Source: Deltaproteobacteria bacterium
GTDB taxonomy: Bacteria > Myxococcota_A > UBA9042 > PHBI01
Assembly (NCBI GenBank): GCA_020632715.1
Contig: JACKFA010000003.1
Span: 868,001 to 932,000 of the forward strand
Length of the DNA stretch: 64,000 nt
Direction of reading: 5' to 3'
How positions within the stretch are numbered: the stretch's first letter is position 1; every line of letters starts with the position of its first letter. Made by a program: the position numbers and the translations under genes. The notes beneath the pieces are model-generated. The model saw nothing but the letters and a program-made list of their open reading frames with translations, ran no database searches and was not told the origin of the DNA. Shown piece by piece: positions 36,573 to 45,194 of the stretch.

Positions 36573-37466
36573 ATGAACGCGCACGCCCAGCCCGACGCCG
36601 TCACCGATCTCGCGCCGCCCGAGGGGCGGTACGTCACCACCGCCGACGGCACGCTCCTCGCGGCCTCGTGGACGCGCCCGCTCGGACCGCCACGCGGCGC
36701 CGTGCTCATCGTCCCCGCGATGGGGGTGCCGCAGCGGTACTACGAGGCCTTCGCCGCCTGGCTCGGCCGCGAGGGCTTCCACGCGCTGACGTTCGACTAT
36801 CGCGGCATGGGGGCGTCCCGGCGCGGCTCGCTCCGCGGCTTCGACGCCGACATCGTGACCTGGGGCGAGCAGGACACGGCGGCCGCCCTCGACGAGCTCA
36901 CGCGCGTGGCGCCGGGGCTCCCGATCACCTGGATCGGGCACAGCCTGGGTGGGCAGATCGTGCCGTTCACGCCGAACCACGGGCGCGCCGCGCGGATCGT
37001 GACCGTCGCCGCGGGGAGCGGCTACTGGAAGAGGAACTCGCCCGCGCTCCGGCGGCGCGTGTGGCTCCTCTGGTTCGGCGTCGCCCCCGTCGCGACGCGC
37101 CTCGCGGGCTACTTCCCGGGGCGCCGCCTCGGGATGGTGGGCGACCTGCCGCGCGGCGTCCTCGAGCAGTGGCGCTCCTGGTGCCTCGACGAGCGCTACG
37201 CGGTCGGCGTCGGCGGGGAGCCCGTGCAGGCGCTCTTCGACGCCGTCACGACGCCCATCGCGTCGATCTCCTTCGACGACGACGAGATGATGTCCGAGTG
37301 GAGCATCCGCTCGCTCCACGGCTTCTACCGCTCGGCGGACGTCGCCCTCCACCGCTTCAGCCCGGCGGACCTCGGGCGCGAGCGCGTCGGCCACTTCGGC
37401 TTCTTCCGCCGCGAGCTCGAGCCCTTCTGGCGCGCGCGCGTCCTCGGGGAGCTCGCCGCGCGCTGA
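36573..37466 (+). CDS. alpha/beta hydrolase
   Basis: The 297-residue alpha/beta hydrolase has nucleophile motif WIGHSLGGQ (Ser about 128), oxyanion region VLIVPAMGVPQRYYEAFAAWL, the strand with FDYRGMGASRRG, and terminal acid/His region (SFDDDEMMSEWS, GHFGFFRR). This is the subfamily resembling serine aminopeptidase/monoacylglycerol lipase-like proteins, without signal peptide and therefore cytoplasmic. The substrate is not predictable. It starts directly at the foot of a hairpin. It is followed after 52 bp by another hydrolase-type lipoprotein gene on the same strand. Confidence 0.88.
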   Translation: MNAHAQPDAVTDLAPPEGRYVTTADGTLLAASWTRPLGPPRGAVLIVPAMGVPQRYYEAFAAWLGREGFHALTFDYRGMGASRRGSLRGFDADIVTWGEQDTAAALDELTRVAPGLPITWIGHSLGGQIVPFTPNHGRAARIVTVAAGSGYWKRNSPALRRRVWLLWFGVAPVATRLAGYFPGRRLGMVGDLPRGVLEQWRSWCLDERYAVGVGGEPVQALFDAVTTPIASISFDDDEMMSEWSIRSLHGFYRSADVALHRFSPADLGRERVGHFGFFRRELEPFWRARVLGELAAR

Positions 37467-37518
37467 CGGCGGCGGGCCGGAGGTGGTTTCCGGCCGCGGC
37501 ACCGGATAGGCTCGCCGC

Positions 37519-39627
37519 ATGCGCGCACCGACCTCCGCTCGCGCCCGGCTTCGCGCCGCGGCGCTCACCCTCGCGTTCACGGCCGGCCTCGCCGGGCTCC
37601 CGCTCGGCTGCGGCGACGGAAGCGACGCGGGCGCTGGCCCCGACGGCGCGGGGACCGCGGACACGGACGGGGGCCCGGACGACGTGCCCGCGGACACCGC
37701 CCAGGCCGACGCCGACGCCGACGCGACCGCGCTCGTCGCCACCCCGGGCGCCCTCCGCTGGGATCTCGCCGCCGCCCGCGCGGACGACTTCTTCGCCTTC
37801 CCCTACCCGAGCGCGGCGCGCGTCGACGCCGCCGGCCACCCGGACCTCGCCTCGTTCCGGACGGATCTCGCGCTCGTCGACATGCTCGCCGACGCCATCG
37901 CCTTCGTGGAGGACGACATGACGGGCTTCGGCCCGCTCAGCGTCGTCTACGTGCCGTTCGCCGAGGACGTCGACCCCGACACGCTCCCCGCCGACGCCGC
38001 GGCCTCCCTGGCGCCGGAGGCGACCGTCTTCCTCGTCGACCTCGGCCCCGGCGCGCACCGCGGCGAGCGCTACCCCGTCTCGGTCGCCTGGACCGGCGCC
38101 GGCGGCGGCTACGTCCCGCCGCGGACGCTCGCCATCCGCCCGCTCTACGAGGTGCCGCCGCGCCCGGGGACGCGCCTCGCCGCCGTCGTCACGCGCGGGG
38201 TCACGGGCCCAGGCGGCGCCGCGCTCGCGGCCCCCTCGGTGGTCGCGGACCTCGACGCCTGGCTCGCCGTCGCCGCCCCGCCCGACGACGCGCTCGCCCT
38301 CGCCCCGCTCCGCGAGGCCGCGGGCGACCTCGGCCTCGCCTGGGGCGACGTCCTGGCGGCGACCGTCTACGAGACCGCCGACCCGACGGCCGATCTCGCG
38401 GCGCTCGCGGGCTGGATCCGCGCCGAGGCCCCGCGCCCCGAGGCGACCGACCTCGCCGCGGGCGCGCCCTACGGCAACCAGACCGGCTACACCGTCGTCG
38501 AGGGGGTGATGCCGTCCTTCGAGGTGCTCGACGCGAGCGAGAGCATCCAGGTCTTCGGCGCCGGGCGCATCGCGGTCGGCGCGGACGGCGAGCCCGCGAC
38601 GCGGACCCCGGTCGCGCTCCGCTTCGCGCTCTCCCTCCCGCCAGGCGACCCGCCCGCGGGCGGCTGGCCGATCGTGCTCTACGGGCACGGCCTCGGCGAG
38701 GACTACCGCGGGTTCCTGCGGACGGCGGCGCGGGCGCTCGCCCTCCGCGGCATCGCCTGCATCGGGCTCGACCCGCCGCTCCAGGGCGCCAGGAACCGGA
38801 GCGGGCAGGACGACCGCACGCTCATCGTCACGCTCTCGGTGTCGAACGTCGTCGCGGGGCGCGAGATCCTCCGGCAGGGGGTGGTCGATCTCGTGCAGCT
38901 CGAGCGCCTGGTCGGGGGGCTCGCGGTCCCGGCCGAGCTCACGGGCGGCGGCGCGGTGGCGGCCACCTTCGACACGGGGCGCCTCGGCTACATGGGCCAC
39001 TCCGAGGGCGCGCAGATAGGCGCGCTCTACCTGCCGCTCGCGCCCGCCGTGCGGCCGGCGATCTTCTCCGAGGGCGGCGGCGGCGCCGCCATCACGATGC
39101 TCGAGCTGAAGCTCGAGGAGATCGACGTGGCCGCGACGATCGCGAGCCTCCTCGGGGTCGACCCGGCGGTCGAGACGCTCGGGCTCGACCACCCGCTCGC
39201 GAGCGTCGTGATCCAGCCGCTCCTCGACCGCGCGGACCCGCTCCACAGCGCGCGCCGCCTCGTGCGCGAGGCCGCCGACGGTGAAGGCCACGACCTCGTC
39301 ATGCTCGAGGGCTTCCTCGACCCGCTGACGCCGCCGCCGTCGATCGAGGCGCTCGCGTCCGCCGCGGGCCTCCCCATCGCGGAGCCCGTCGGGCGCGCCA
39401 TCCCGGGGCTCGACCTCCAGGGGATCGCGGCGGCGCCGCTGCCCGCGAGCGACAACCTCGCGGCGCCGGGCGGCGCGCGGACGGGCGGGCTCATCCAGCT
39501 CCCGGACGACGACCACTACATCATCTACTTCAACCAGGCCGTCCGGACGCAGCTCTTCGACTTCATGGCGAGCGCCCTCGGGACCGCGGGCGACGGGCCG
39601 ACGCTGTCGCCGCGCCCTGCCGAGTAG
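37519..39627 (+). CDS. alpha/beta hydrolase-fold lipoprotein
   Basis: The 702-residue lipoprotein (lipobox GLPLGC) has a Gly/Asp/Ala-rich linker. The first 330 residues form an unrecognised beta-rich domain (DDFFAFPYPSAARVDAAGHPDL). The second part is an alpha/beta hydrolase: GWPIVLYGHGLGEDYRGF (oxyanion region), GRLGYMGHSEGAQIGALYL (nucleophile Ser in GHSEGA, about 490), later DDDHYIIYF. The type resembles bacterial lipases of the virulence-factor-lipase N-terminal family. It probably acts on lipid or ester substrates outside the cell. There is no Shine-Dalgarno; TAGGCT lies 6 nt before the ATG (leaderless pattern). Confidence 0.85.
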   Translation: MRAPTSARARLRAAALTLAFTAGLAGLPLGCGDGSDAGAGPDGAGTADTDGGPDDVPADTAQADADADATALVATPGALRWDLAAARADDFFAFPYPSAARVDAAGHPDLASFRTDLALVDMLADAIAFVEDDMTGFGPLSVVYVPFAEDVDPDTLPADAAASLAPEATVFLVDLGPGAHRGERYPVSVAWTGAGGGYVPPRTLAIRPLYEVPPRPGTRLAAVVTRGVTGPGGAALAAPSVVADLDAWLAVAAPPDDALALAPLREAAGDLGLAWGDVLAATVYETADPTADLAALAGWIRAEAPRPEATDLAAGAPYGNQTGYTVVEGVMPSFEVLDASESIQVFGAGRIAVGADGEPATRTPVALRFALSLPPGDPPAGGWPIVLYGHGLGEDYRGFLRTAARALALRGIACIGLDPPLQGARNRSGQDDRTLIVTLSVSNVVAGREILRQGVVDLVQLERLVGGLAVPAELTGGGAVAATFDTGRLGYMGHSEGAQIGALYLPLAPAVRPAIFSEGGGGAAITMLELKLEEIDVAATIASLLGVDPAVETLGLDHPLASVVIQPLLDRADPLHSARRLVREAADGEGHDLVMLEGFLDPLTPPPSIEALASAAGLPIAEPVGRAIPGLDLQGIAAAPLPASDNLAAPGGARTGGLIQLPDDDHYIIYFNQAVRTQLFDFMASALGTAGDGPTLSPRPAE

Positions 39628-39644
39628 CGCGCCGGCGCCTCGGA

Positions 39645-40223
39645 TCACACGTTCGGCGCGAGCACGACGACCGAGTAGCCGACCGCCGTGCGGGTCCCCG
39701 GGTTGCCGTAGCTGTGCTTCTGGTCGCCCCGGAAGGAGATCACGTCGCCCGCGGACAGGCGCCAGGTCTCCCCGGCCGCGACGAGCTCGAGCTCGCCGAC
39801 CTCGACGGTCAGGTACTCGCGCGTGCCGGGCGTGTGCGGGACGCCGCCCATGCGGCCGCCGGGCGGGAGCTCGATGCGGTCCATCTCCATGCCGGGGATG
39901 GCGTGCGGGAGCAGCTTCCGGACGCGCGCCTGGCCCTGCGAGCGCTCGGGCAGCGCGCCGAGCGGGAAGAGCTCGCACGCCGCGCGCGGCGCCGAGAGCA
40001 GCTCCTCGACCGCGACCTGGAGCGCCGCGGCCGCGCGGTGGAGGACGCCGATGGTCGGGTTCGCCGCGCCCGACTCGAGGTTCGTCCAGGTCGCCCGCGG
40101 GAGGCCGGCGATCTTCGCCATCTGCGCCTGCGTGAGCCCGCGCGCGAGGCGCAGCTGGCGCGCGTTCCTGGCGATGCGGTCGCCGAGCTCGTCGGCGACG
40201 TCCTGCTCCTTCGGGCCGTCCAT
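39645..40223 (-). CDS. XRE-family regulator with cupin domain
   Basis: The 192-residue regulator has an N-terminal helix-turn-helix (NARQLRLARGLTQAQMAKIAGLPRATWTNLESG) and a C-terminal cupin barrel (MEMDRIELPPGGRMGGVPHTPGTREYLTVEVGELELV, GDVISFRGDQKHSYGNPG) that binds a small effector or metal. I chose ATG 40223 because GAGGAGGTGGAG immediately precedes it. It diverges from the SDR/QueA-like pair and probably controls it or itself; the spacer contains a palindrome. Confidence 0.92.
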   Translation of the reverse strand: MDGPKEQDVADELGDRIARNARQLRLARGLTQAQMAKIAGLPRATWTNLESGAANPTIGVLHRAAAALQVAVEELLSAPRAACELFPLGALPERSQGQARVRKLLPHAIPGMEMDRIELPPGGRMGGVPHTPGTREYLTVEVGELELVAAGETWRLSAGDVISFRGDQKHSYGNPGTRTAVGYSVVVLAPNV

Positions 40224-40245
40224 CTCCACCTCCTCGATTCTCCAG

Positions 40246-40268
40246 CGGATTAGCCTTTCGCCAATCCG
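40246..40268. promoter_or_regulatory. candidate XRE operator
   Basis: Arms CGGATT and AATCCG are 11 nt apart, between the XRE-cupin gene and the divergent SDR gene, 23 bp upstream of the regulator start. CCAATCCGTTGG overlaps the right arm and is itself nearly symmetrical. Placement suggests autoregulation. Confidence 0.4.
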
Positions 40269-40369
40269 TTGGCAAGAACGCCAGCGTTTTGCCCGGGCGG
40301 GCGTAGGGTCCTCTCGAACGGAGAGACCACCCCACACGGACCAGGACCGCCGGACACCGGGAGCACCCC

Positions 40370-41092
40370 ATGGACCTCGCAGGGAAGAACGTCATCATCA
40401 CCGGAGGGAGCGCCGGACTCGGCCGCGCCCTCGCCTTCGCCCTCGCCCGCCGCGGCGCGCGCCTCGCCCTCGTCGCGCGCGGCCGCGCCGCCCTCGACGC
40501 GACGGTCGCGGCCCTCCGCGCCGAGGGCGCCGTCGCCCACGCCTTCCCCGCCGACGTCGGCGACAAGGACGCCGTCTACGCGCTGACGGGCGCCATCGGG
40601 GCGGTCCTCGGCGACGTGGACGCCGTCGTCCACGACGCGAGCACGCTCGGACCGACGCCGCTCCGCGTGCTCGGCGACACCGCCTGCGAGGACCTCGAGC
40701 GGGTGCTCGCGGTGAACGTCGTCGGCCCCTTCCGGCTCACGAAGGCGCTCATCGGCCCGATGCTCGTGCGCGGCGCGGGGCTCGTCGTGCACGTGAGCTC
40801 CGACGCCGCCGTCGAGGCGTACCCCGGCTGGGGGCCCTACGGCGCGTCGAAGGCCGCGCTCGACCACCTGAGCCGGATCTGGGCGGCCGAGCTCGACGGG
40901 ACGGGCGTCCGCTTCCTCGGGGTGGACCCCGGCGAGATGGACACGGCCATGCACGCGGCCGCGATCCCGGACGCCGATCCCGCGACCCTCGCGCGCCCGG
41001 CGGACGTCGCCGAGGCCGTCGCGCGGCTCATGGAGGACGCCGCGATCCCGAGCGGCGCGCGCGTCGCCGCGAGCCTGGGAGGTGCCTCGTGA
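40370..41092 (+). CDS. SDR family oxidoreductase
   Basis: The 240-residue short-chain dehydrogenase/reductase has the cofactor motif ITGGSAGLGRALAFALARRGARL, catalytic Ser in VHVSSDAAVEAYPG, and the YxxxK pair in YGASKAALDHL. The PG motif VDPGEMDTAMHA follows. The NNAG motif is replaced by HDASTL. It is NAD(P)-dependent, cytoplasmic, with unknown substrate. It is translationally coupled by a GTGA overlap to the QueA-like gene, so the two probably share a pathway. Confidence 0.9.
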   Translation: MDLAGKNVIITGGSAGLGRALAFALARRGARLALVARGRAALDATVAALRAEGAVAHAFPADVGDKDAVYALTGAIGAVLGDVDAVVHDASTLGPTPLRVLGDTACEDLERVLAVNVVGPFRLTKALIGPMLVRGAGLVVHVSSDAAVEAYPGWGPYGASKAALDHLSRIWAAELDGTGVRFLGVDPGEMDTAMHAAAIPDADPATLARPADVAEAVARLMEDAAIPSGARVAASLGGAS

Positions 41093-42171
41093 GCGCCGCC
41101 CTCGACCACGTCGCCACGGCGCCCCTCCTCTCGGGTCCCCTCCCCGCGGCGGTCGCGCGCCGCGACGATCCGCGCGAGACCCGCATGCTCGTGGTCGACC
41201 CGGCGGGCGGCCCGCTCGTGGACGGCCGCGTCGGCGAGCTCGCGCGCCTCCTCGGACCGGGCGATCTGCTCGTCGTGAACGACGCGGCGACGCTCCCCGC
41301 GTCGCTCCCGGGCCACGCGGGCGCAGCCCCCATCGAGCTCCGCCTCGCCGGGGAGCGCCCGGATGGGCTCTGGAGCGCGGTCCTCTTCGGCGCGGGCGAC
41401 TGGCGGACCCCGACGGAGCGCCGCCCGGCGCCGCCCGAGGTGGCGCCGCTGTCGCGCCTCGTCTTCGAGGGCGGGCTCGAGGCGACCGTCCTCGCGCGCG
41501 ACAGCGCCGCGCCGCGGCTCCTGACCGTCGGCTTCGACCGCGCCGGCGCCGCGCTCTGGGCGGCGCTCTACCGCGCGGGCCGCGCCGTGCAGTACGCGCA
41601 CACGCGGGCCCCCCTCGCGCTCTGGGACGTGCAGACGGCCTACGCCGCGCGCCCCTGGGCGGTCGAGGCGCCGTCGGCCGGGCTCCCGCTCGGGGTCGAG
41701 CTCCTGAGCGCCCTCCGCCGGCGCGGCGTCGCGCTCGCCCGCGTCACGCACGCGGCCGGGCTCTCGGCGACCGGCGACGCCGCGCTCGACGCGCGCCTCC
41801 CGCTGCCGGAGCGCTACCACGTCGGCGCCGACGCGGTCCTCGCCATCCGCGAGGCCCGCCGGCGTGGCGGGCGCGTGGTCGCCGTCGGCACCTCCGTCGT
41901 GCGCGCGCTCGAGGGCGCCGCGGTCGCCGGCCACGGCGCGCTCGCGCCCGGCGGGGGCGTCACGGCGCTCCGGATCGGGCCGGACACGCCCCTCCGGGTG
42001 GTCGACGGGCTCCTCTCCGGGCAGCACGAGCCGGGCACGAGCCACTTCGAGCTCGCGAGCGCGTTCGCGGCGCGGGCGGCGCTCGAGGCGGCCCACGCGC
42101 ACGCGCTCCGCGCCGGCTACCGGGGCCACGAGTTCGGCGACAGCGTGCTCATCCTCCCGCGGCGCGGCTGA
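41089..42171 (+). CDS. S-adenosylmethionine:tRNA ribosyltransferase-isomerase (QueA-like)
   Basis: The 360-residue protein shows QueA family motifs in order: MLVVDPAGG, RLLGPGDLLVVNDAATLPASL, VQTAYAARPWAVEAPSAGLPL, GGRVVAVGTSVVRALEGA, VVDGLLSGQHEPGTSHFELASAF and YRGHEFGDSVLI. QueA transfers the ribose of SAM to queuosine precursors in tRNA. This copy differs at usually invariant positions (QTVYA is QTAYA, NFHLP is GQHEP) and no other queuosine gene is nearby, so it may act on another target. The GTG start has GGAGG 6 nt upstream. Confidence 0.85.
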   Translation: MSAALDHVATAPLLSGPLPAAVARRDDPRETRMLVVDPAGGPLVDGRVGELARLLGPGDLLVVNDAATLPASLPGHAGAAPIELRLAGERPDGLWSAVLFGAGDWRTPTERRPAPPEVAPLSRLVFEGGLEATVLARDSAAPRLLTVGFDRAGAALWAALYRAGRAVQYAHTRAPLALWDVQTAYAARPWAVEAPSAGLPLGVELLSALRRRGVALARVTHAAGLSATGDAALDARLPLPERYHVGADAVLAIREARRRGGRVVAVGTSVVRALEGAAVAGHGALAPGGGVTALRIGPDTPLRVVDGLLSGQHEPGTSHFELASAFAARAALEAAHAHALRAGYRGHEFGDSVLILPRRG

Positions 42172-42177
42172 GCCCAG

Positions 42178-43536
42178 TCAGCGCGCTCGCCCGCGCGAGA
42201 GGCGGCGGCGCCAGCGGTCGACCGCGGGGAGGTGCGGGACGAGGCGCTTCGCGATGGCGAGGCGGCGGAGCGCCGCGTGCGGGTCGACGAGGTCCGTCCG
42301 CGGCGCGCGCGCCCCGAGGTCGGCGAGCACGTCGGCGAGCGGGCGGTCGAGCCCGTCCTCGGCGGCGAGCATGGCGCAGAGCACCTCGGCCGCGGGGGTG
42401 ATGAGGGGGCCCGCGCCGTAGCGCGGCTGCCCGACCCCGAAGAGGAAGAGGTTCTTCTGCCCGGGCGCGAGCATCCCGCCGACGAGCTGCGCGACGCCGC
42501 GCTCGTCGAAGCCGACGAGGCCGTCTCTCAGGAGCGGGAAGCTCACGTGGTAGCCGGTCGCGCAGACGATGAGGTCCACGTCGGCCGTGTCGCCGCCCGC
42601 GAACGTGACGGTGTGCCCGTCGACGCGGGTGACGTCCCTGTGCGGCGTGATGCGGCCGTGCTTCAGGAAGTAGAGGAGCTCCGAGTTGATGGTCGGGTGG
42701 TGCTCGAAGATCCGGTGGTCGGGCGGCTCGAGGCCGTAGCGGCGGTAGTCGCCGACGATGACGCCGAGGAGGGCCTTGATGACGAGGCGCTGGAGGGCGA
42801 CCGGCATCCAGGGCTTCACGAGCTCGACGGTCGGGATCCCGAAGGCGGTCTTCGGGAGGAACCAGTAGCCGCGGCGGAGCGAGATGTGGGCGCTCTTCGC
42901 GGCGCGGGCGGCCTCGACGGCGATGTCGCAGGCGGAGTTGCCGCCGCCGATGACGAGGACGCGCTTGCCGGCGAGGTCGGCGGCGCGGCGGTAGTCCTTC
43001 GAGTGGATGAGCTCGCCCGCGAAGCGGTCGCGGAGGCCGGGGTAGTCGGGGAAGCGGCGGTTCCAGTGGTGGCCGTTCGCGACGACGACCGCGCGGTAGA
43101 GGCGCGTCTCGGGCTCGCCGGCCGGGCCCGTGATGGTGACGAGCCAGCGGCCGGGGCGGTCGGGGGCGGGGCGGATGTCGGCCGCGCGCGTCCTGAGCTC
43201 GAGGCGCGGGCGGAGGCCGGCGTGGTCGGCGTAGCCGCGGAGGTAGGCGAGCATCTGCGCGGCGCTCGGGAAGTCGGGCCAGTCGGCCGGCATGGGCCAG
43301 TCCGGGAGCTCGGTGGTCTTCCGCGAGGAGATGATGTGAACGCTGTCGTAGACGCCGTGGTACCAGTTGCCGCCGACGTCGTCGTCGGCCTCGACCTGGT
43401 CGTGGGGGACGCCGTTCCGGACGAGGGCGGCCGCGGCGCCGAGGCCGGTGAAGCCCGCGCCGACGACGAGCACGCGGTCCTCGCGGTCGACGACGCCGGC
43501 GGCCCCGGACTCCCGTGGGGTGACGGCGGCGCTCAC
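42178..43536 (-). CDS. flavin-containing monooxygenase-type oxidoreductase
   Basis: The 452-residue FAD/NADPH enzyme has a GxGxxG FAD site VLVVGAGFTGLGAAAAL (about residue 25), a second Rossmann site VLVIGGGNSACDIAVEAA (about 195), and the FMO fingerprint F-x-G-x3-H-S-x2-Y in FAGELIHSKDY. LIVCATGYHVSFP is the typical ATGY motif. The substrate is unknown; relatives oxidise N, S or ketone groups. The GTG start overlaps the metal-dependent hydrolase stop (GTGA). It is controlled with it from the palindromic operator at 44414. Confidence 0.92.
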   Translation of the reverse strand: MSAAVTPRESGAAGVVDREDRVLVVGAGFTGLGAAAALVRNGVPHDQVEADDDVGGNWYHGVYDSVHIISSRKTTELPDWPMPADWPDFPSAAQMLAYLRGYADHAGLRPRLELRTRAADIRPAPDRPGRWLVTITGPAGEPETRLYRAVVVANGHHWNRRFPDYPGLRDRFAGELIHSKDYRRAADLAGKRVLVIGGGNSACDIAVEAARAAKSAHISLRRGYWFLPKTAFGIPTVELVKPWMPVALQRLVIKALLGVIVGDYRRYGLEPPDHRIFEHHPTINSELLYFLKHGRITPHRDVTRVDGHTVTFAGGDTADVDLIVCATGYHVSFPLLRDGLVGFDERGVAQLVGGMLAPGQKNLFLFGVGQPRYGAGPLITPAAEVLCAMLAAEDGLDRPLADVLADLGARAPRTDLVDPHAALRRLAIAKRLVPHLPAVDRWRRRLSRGRAR

Positions 43537-44375
43537 GCTGCGGCCTCCTCGGCCGTCGCGAGACCGAGCTCGGCGAGCGCGGCGGCGGCGAGGTCGTCGA
43601 GGGGCTTCTCGTCGGGGTGGAAGCCGGGGCGGAGGTACTCGCGGAGGCCGCGGAGGAAGACGCGGCGCACGATCGAGCGGCGCTCGCCGAGGACGGCGGC
43701 GGCGCGGCGGAGCTCGCGCGGGAGCTCGCGGGCGGGCGGGAGGTCCTGCGCGATGAGGGTGGCGGCGCCGACGGCCCAGAGGAGCCCGAGGAGGGCGGTC
43801 GCCATGGCCATGCCGGCGGCGCGGAGGGCGTAGCGGTCGTCGGTCGCGGCGAGGACGTCGAAGGCGACCGCGCGGTGCTCGATCTCCTCGGCGGCGTGCC
43901 AGTGTAGGAACGCGCGCATCGTGGGGTGAGCGGGGGCGAGGAGCCCGTTCCGGAGGGCGTTCTCGGCCATGATGGCGGTGTAGTGCTCCATGGCGGCGGT
44001 GGTCGCGAGGGCGAGCTCGTGGGAGCAGACGCGCTCGAGGAAGCCGTAGCAGAGCCGCTCGTAGAAGGAGAGGAAGCCGTCGACGCGGAGGCCCTGGGCG
44101 CGGAGGCGGGCGTTGAAGGCGTCGTGGGTGGCGGCGTGGCGGCCCTCCTGGCCGAAGAACCCCTTCGCGAGCGGGGCGAGCGCGGGATCGGCGGCGACCG
44201 CGGCGTCGAGGTAGCGCTTGACCGAGCGCACGAAGAAGCGCTCGCCGGCTGGGAAGAGGAGGTTCACGGCGTTGGCGACCTGCGTGGCGACGCGGCTCCC
44301 GCCGAGCCAGTCGCGCGGGACGGCGCTGAAGTCGAAGCGGGGCTTCCGGGGCTGGATGGAGGTGGCTCGGGACAT
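43533..44375 (-). CDS. metal-dependent hydrolase family protein (PF10118 type)
   Basis: The 280-residue protein matches the predicted metal-dependent hydrolase family, with paired acid/His motifs in helices: FGQEGRHAATHDAF and HWHAAEEIEHRAVAFDV. These suggest a dinuclear-iron ferritin-like site. One hydrophobic hairpin follows (AMATALLGLLWAVGAATLI). It is often found next to FMO or lipid oxidation genes under TetR control, as here. It is first in the operon, overlapping the FMO. GAGGT lies close upstream of the ATG. Confidence 0.88.
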   Translation of the reverse strand: MSRATSIQPRKPRFDFSAVPRDWLGGSRVATQVANAVNLLFPAGERFFVRSVKRYLDAAVAADPALAPLAKGFFGQEGRHAATHDAFNARLRAQGLRVDGFLSFYERLCYGFLERVCSHELALATTAAMEHYTAIMAENALRNGLLAPAHPTMRAFLHWHAAEEIEHRAVAFDVLAATDDRYALRAAGMAMATALLGLLWAVGAATLIAQDLPPARELPRELRRAAAVLGERRSIVRRVFLRGLREYLRPGFHPDEKPLDDLAAAALAELGLATAEEAAA

Positions 44376-44413
44376 GCGGACCTCGGGGCTTGGGGTCGTC
44401 AGCGAGGGTGGAT

Positions 44414-44438
44414 CGCTATTGACTGCTAGTCAATAGCG
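44414..44438. promoter_or_regulatory. perfect 25-bp palindromic operator (TetR type)
   Basis: Arms CGCTATTGACT and AGTCAATAGCG are separated by GCT. The arms are perfect over 11 bp and AT-rich against a GC-rich background. The site is midway between the divergent FMO/hydrolase operon (start 44375) and the TetR gene (start 44473), 35-40 bp from each, so one dimer pair could repress both. It contains TTGAC in both orientations, which may be the -35 boxes. Confidence 0.88.
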
Positions 44439-44472
44439 GCGCCGTCGCTGGCCTTCGAGGCGGATCCGAGGG

Positions 44473-45162
44473 ATGATGCAGCCGATGGACAAACCCGCGC
44501 ACCCCTCGCAGCGAGCGCGCTCCGCAACGCGCTCGCAGGAGGGCTCCCAGCGGCGCACGCGCACCCGTCTCGACACGGAGTCGCGGCGGGCGCAGCTCGT
44601 CGAGCTCGGGACGCGCGTGTTCGCCGAGAAGAGCTACGACGAGGCGTCGGTCGACGAGATCGCCGCGCTGGCCGGGATCTCGAAGGGCCTGCTCTACCAC
44701 TACTTCCCGACCAAGCGGGACCTCTACCTCGCCTGCCTCCAGGCGGTCGCCGAGGAGCTCCTCGCGCGCGCCGACCTCTCCGACGCCCCGCTGCCGCCGC
44801 TCGAGCGCCTCCGCGCCGGCATCGACGCCTACCTCGCGTTCGCCGCCGAGCACGCCCGCGCCTATCTCGCCCTCATGCGCGGCGGGGTCGGCTCCGACCG
44901 CGAGATCGTCGCCTACTGCGAGAGCGTCCGGGACCGGTTCGTGTCGCGGATCCTCACGGCGCCCACGTCCCCCCTCGCGAGCGTCGAGCTGCCGCCGCTG
45001 TTCCGCGTCGTGCTCCGGGGGTGGGTCGGCTTCGCGGAGGCCGCGGCCATCGACTGGCTCGCGCGCGGCGCGCCCGATCGCGCGGCCGTCCGCGACGCGA
45101 TCGTGCAGATGGCGATCCACGCCTTCCAGGTCGGGGGCGCGGCGAAGCTCTTCACGCGCTGA
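44473..45162 (+). CDS. TetR/AcrR family regulator
   Basis: The 229-residue regulator has a basic, disordered N-terminal tail of 45 residues, then the TetR helix-turn-helix (RRAQLVELGTRVFAEKSYDEASVDEIAALAGISKGLLYHYFPTKRDLYLACLQ) and a helical ligand-binding domain (AYLALMRGGVGSDREI). It diverges from the FMO/metal-dependent hydrolase operon across a perfect palindrome and is very probably its repressor and its own. The ligand may be a fatty acid or aromatic substrate of that operon. A second Met lies three codons after the first (MMQPMDK). Confidence 0.93.
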   Translation: MMQPMDKPAHPSQRARSATRSQEGSQRRTRTRLDTESRRAQLVELGTRVFAEKSYDEASVDEIAALAGISKGLLYHYFPTKRDLYLACLQAVAEELLARADLSDAPLPPLERLRAGIDAYLAFAAEHARAYLALMRGGVGSDREIVAYCESVRDRFVSRILTAPTSPLASVELPPLFRVVLRGWVGFAEAAAIDWLARGAPDRAAVRDAIVQMAIHAFQVGGAAKLFTR

Positions 45163-45194
45163 ACGCCTGCTCCGGCGCCGCGCCGGGGGATCGG

